NCBI GenBank assembly: GCA_012267605.1
Contig: JAAXGF010000066.1
Coordinates: 1-7,299, forward strand
From: Alphaproteobacteria bacterium
GTDB taxonomy: Bacteria; Pseudomonadota; Alphaproteobacteria; JAAXGF01
DNA: 7,299 bases
Direction: 5' to 3'
Within the stretch, counting starts at the first letter, position 1. Each line of letters begins with the position of its first letter. The notes below the pieces were generated by a model. It was not told where the DNA came from. It made no database searches and was given only the letters and a program-made list of their open reading frames with translations. Below are positions 7,090 through 7,299 of this stretch, in pieces. The position numbers and the translations under genes were made by a program.

Positions 7090-7140
7090 TTTGATTGTCG
7101 CGGCGTGCCAGGTATCGAGGATTTGATTGTCGCGGCGTGC
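7090..7140. repeat. 19-bp perfect direct repeat, core of a degraded 32-bp tandem duplication
   Basis: The sequence TTTGATTGTCGCGGCGTGC occurs at 7090-7108 and again at 7122-7140, a period of 32 bases. The 13 bases after each copy are partly alike (both end in GGA and share GG at positions 3-4). This suggests that a 32-bp unit duplicated and the tail then diverged, or that two binding sites are conserved by selection. Two copies with a 13-base spacer do not fit a CRISPR array. It could be a tandem operator or iteron-like site, or a replication-slippage product. Confidence 0.7.
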
Positions 7141-7161
7141 TTGGGCGGTCGGAGATGAAGC

Positions 7162-7188
7162 GGCCCGCGGAGGCGATCTCCGCAGGCC
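7162..7188. other. GC-rich stem-loop near the possible minus-strand gene end
   Basis: GGCC-C-GCGGAG (7162-7172) pairs with CTCCGC-A-GGCC (7178-7188) around the loop GCGAT, giving ten pairs with one C-A mismatch. It lies about 40 bases beyond the TGA (7228-7230, minus) of the possible edge gene, where a transcript end would be expected. No U-tract follows on either strand, so termination is only a possibility. Confidence 0.35.
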
Positions 7189-7227
7189 ACGACAGGCAAG
7201 GCCGCTCAGCCGAGCTGGCGGGGCGGC

Positions 7228-7299
7228 TCAGTCCTTGGTGTTTTTCCCGGTGGCGAAGCTTGCCGGCCGCCCGGGTTTTCGCTTACCTCTGTCGAGGGC
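7228..7299 (-). CDS. Possible C-terminal end of a minus-strand gene running off the window
   Basis: Read from the right edge on the minus strand, 23 codons stay open and end at TGA 7228-7230. The peptide is basic and contains GKRKPGRPASFATGKNTKD. The RKPGRP piece resembles the AT-hook-like basic tails of some nucleic-acid-binding proteins, but 23 codons at this GC content can be open by chance. No function should be assigned without sequence beyond the edge. A GC-rich stem-loop downstream (7162-7188) is compatible with a gene end here. Confidence 0.2.
   Translation of the reverse strand, partial: ALDRGKRKPGRPASFATGKNTKD

Larger units (their letters stand above)
6320..7227. other. Long stretch without a convincing gene
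   Basis: About 900 bp hold no frame I would call a gene. Open frames at 6505-6693 (plus), 6777-7022 (plus), 6584-6844 (minus) and 6690-7013 (minus) are short, overlap one another, lack ribosome sites and read as low-complexity Arg/Pro/Ser/Gly sequence. Visible items are a tRNA D-arm-like string at 6345-6365 without the rest of a tRNA, and a two-step hairpin at 6441-6487 (TGGCTAG with CTAGCCA outside, CGGTG with CACCG inside). There is also a hairpin GCAAGC/GCTTGC at 6537-6557, alternative TTCCC/GGGAA/TTCCC pairings at 7025-7057, and the repeats described separately. It may be gene remnants, an untranslated or regulatory region, or a non-coding RNA I cannot identify. Confidence 0.5.

Noticed and set aside
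7090..7140. Two-repeat CRISPR array
   Set aside because: The spacer is only 13 bases, there are just two repeats, and no cas gene is present.

Overview
The window holds one almost complete peptide-type ABC import operon on the plus strand (about 8-5646), then a small protein gene of unknown function (6089-6319), then about 1 kb with no convincing gene. The balanced to moderately high GC content, the Sec-secreted binding protein without a lipobox, and the protein sequences all suggest a Gram-negative proteobacterium, most likely an alphaproteobacterium. That assignment is inference; no ribosomal or other marker gene is present.

The operon runs periplasmic solute-binding protein (family 5), ATPase D, ATPase F, permease B, permease C. 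All genes are co-directional. The binding protein to ATPase D gap is 4 bp, and the B/C pair overlaps by 4 bp (GTGA). Together they would form a Dpp/Opp/App-type importer: a periplasmic peptide (or opine, nickel or glycoside) receptor, two inner-membrane permeases with EAA loops, and two ATPases with OligoHPY-type C-termini that carry four cysteines. The order differs from the familiar E. coli dppABCDF order, with the two ATPases between the binding protein and the permeases.

The second ATPase is broken by one missing base near position 2973. Adding one G turns TCG-TGC-GCA into TCG-GTG-CGC and restores a normal 321-residue protein with every ATPase motif. This is either a recent inactivating mutation or a sequence error, because nothing else in the gene has decayed.

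Beyond the operon lies a spacer of about 440 bp with a weak promoter-like region. It is followed by a 76-residue, four-cysteine, probably helical small protein with a strong Shine-Dalgarno site. From 6320 to 7299 I see no believable complete gene. This stretch contains a 19-bp direct repeat (the core of a degraded 32-bp tandem duplication), a few hairpins, and at the right edge a possible C-terminal end of a minus-strand gene. I found no CRISPR array, insertion sequence, rRNA or tRNA that I can support.
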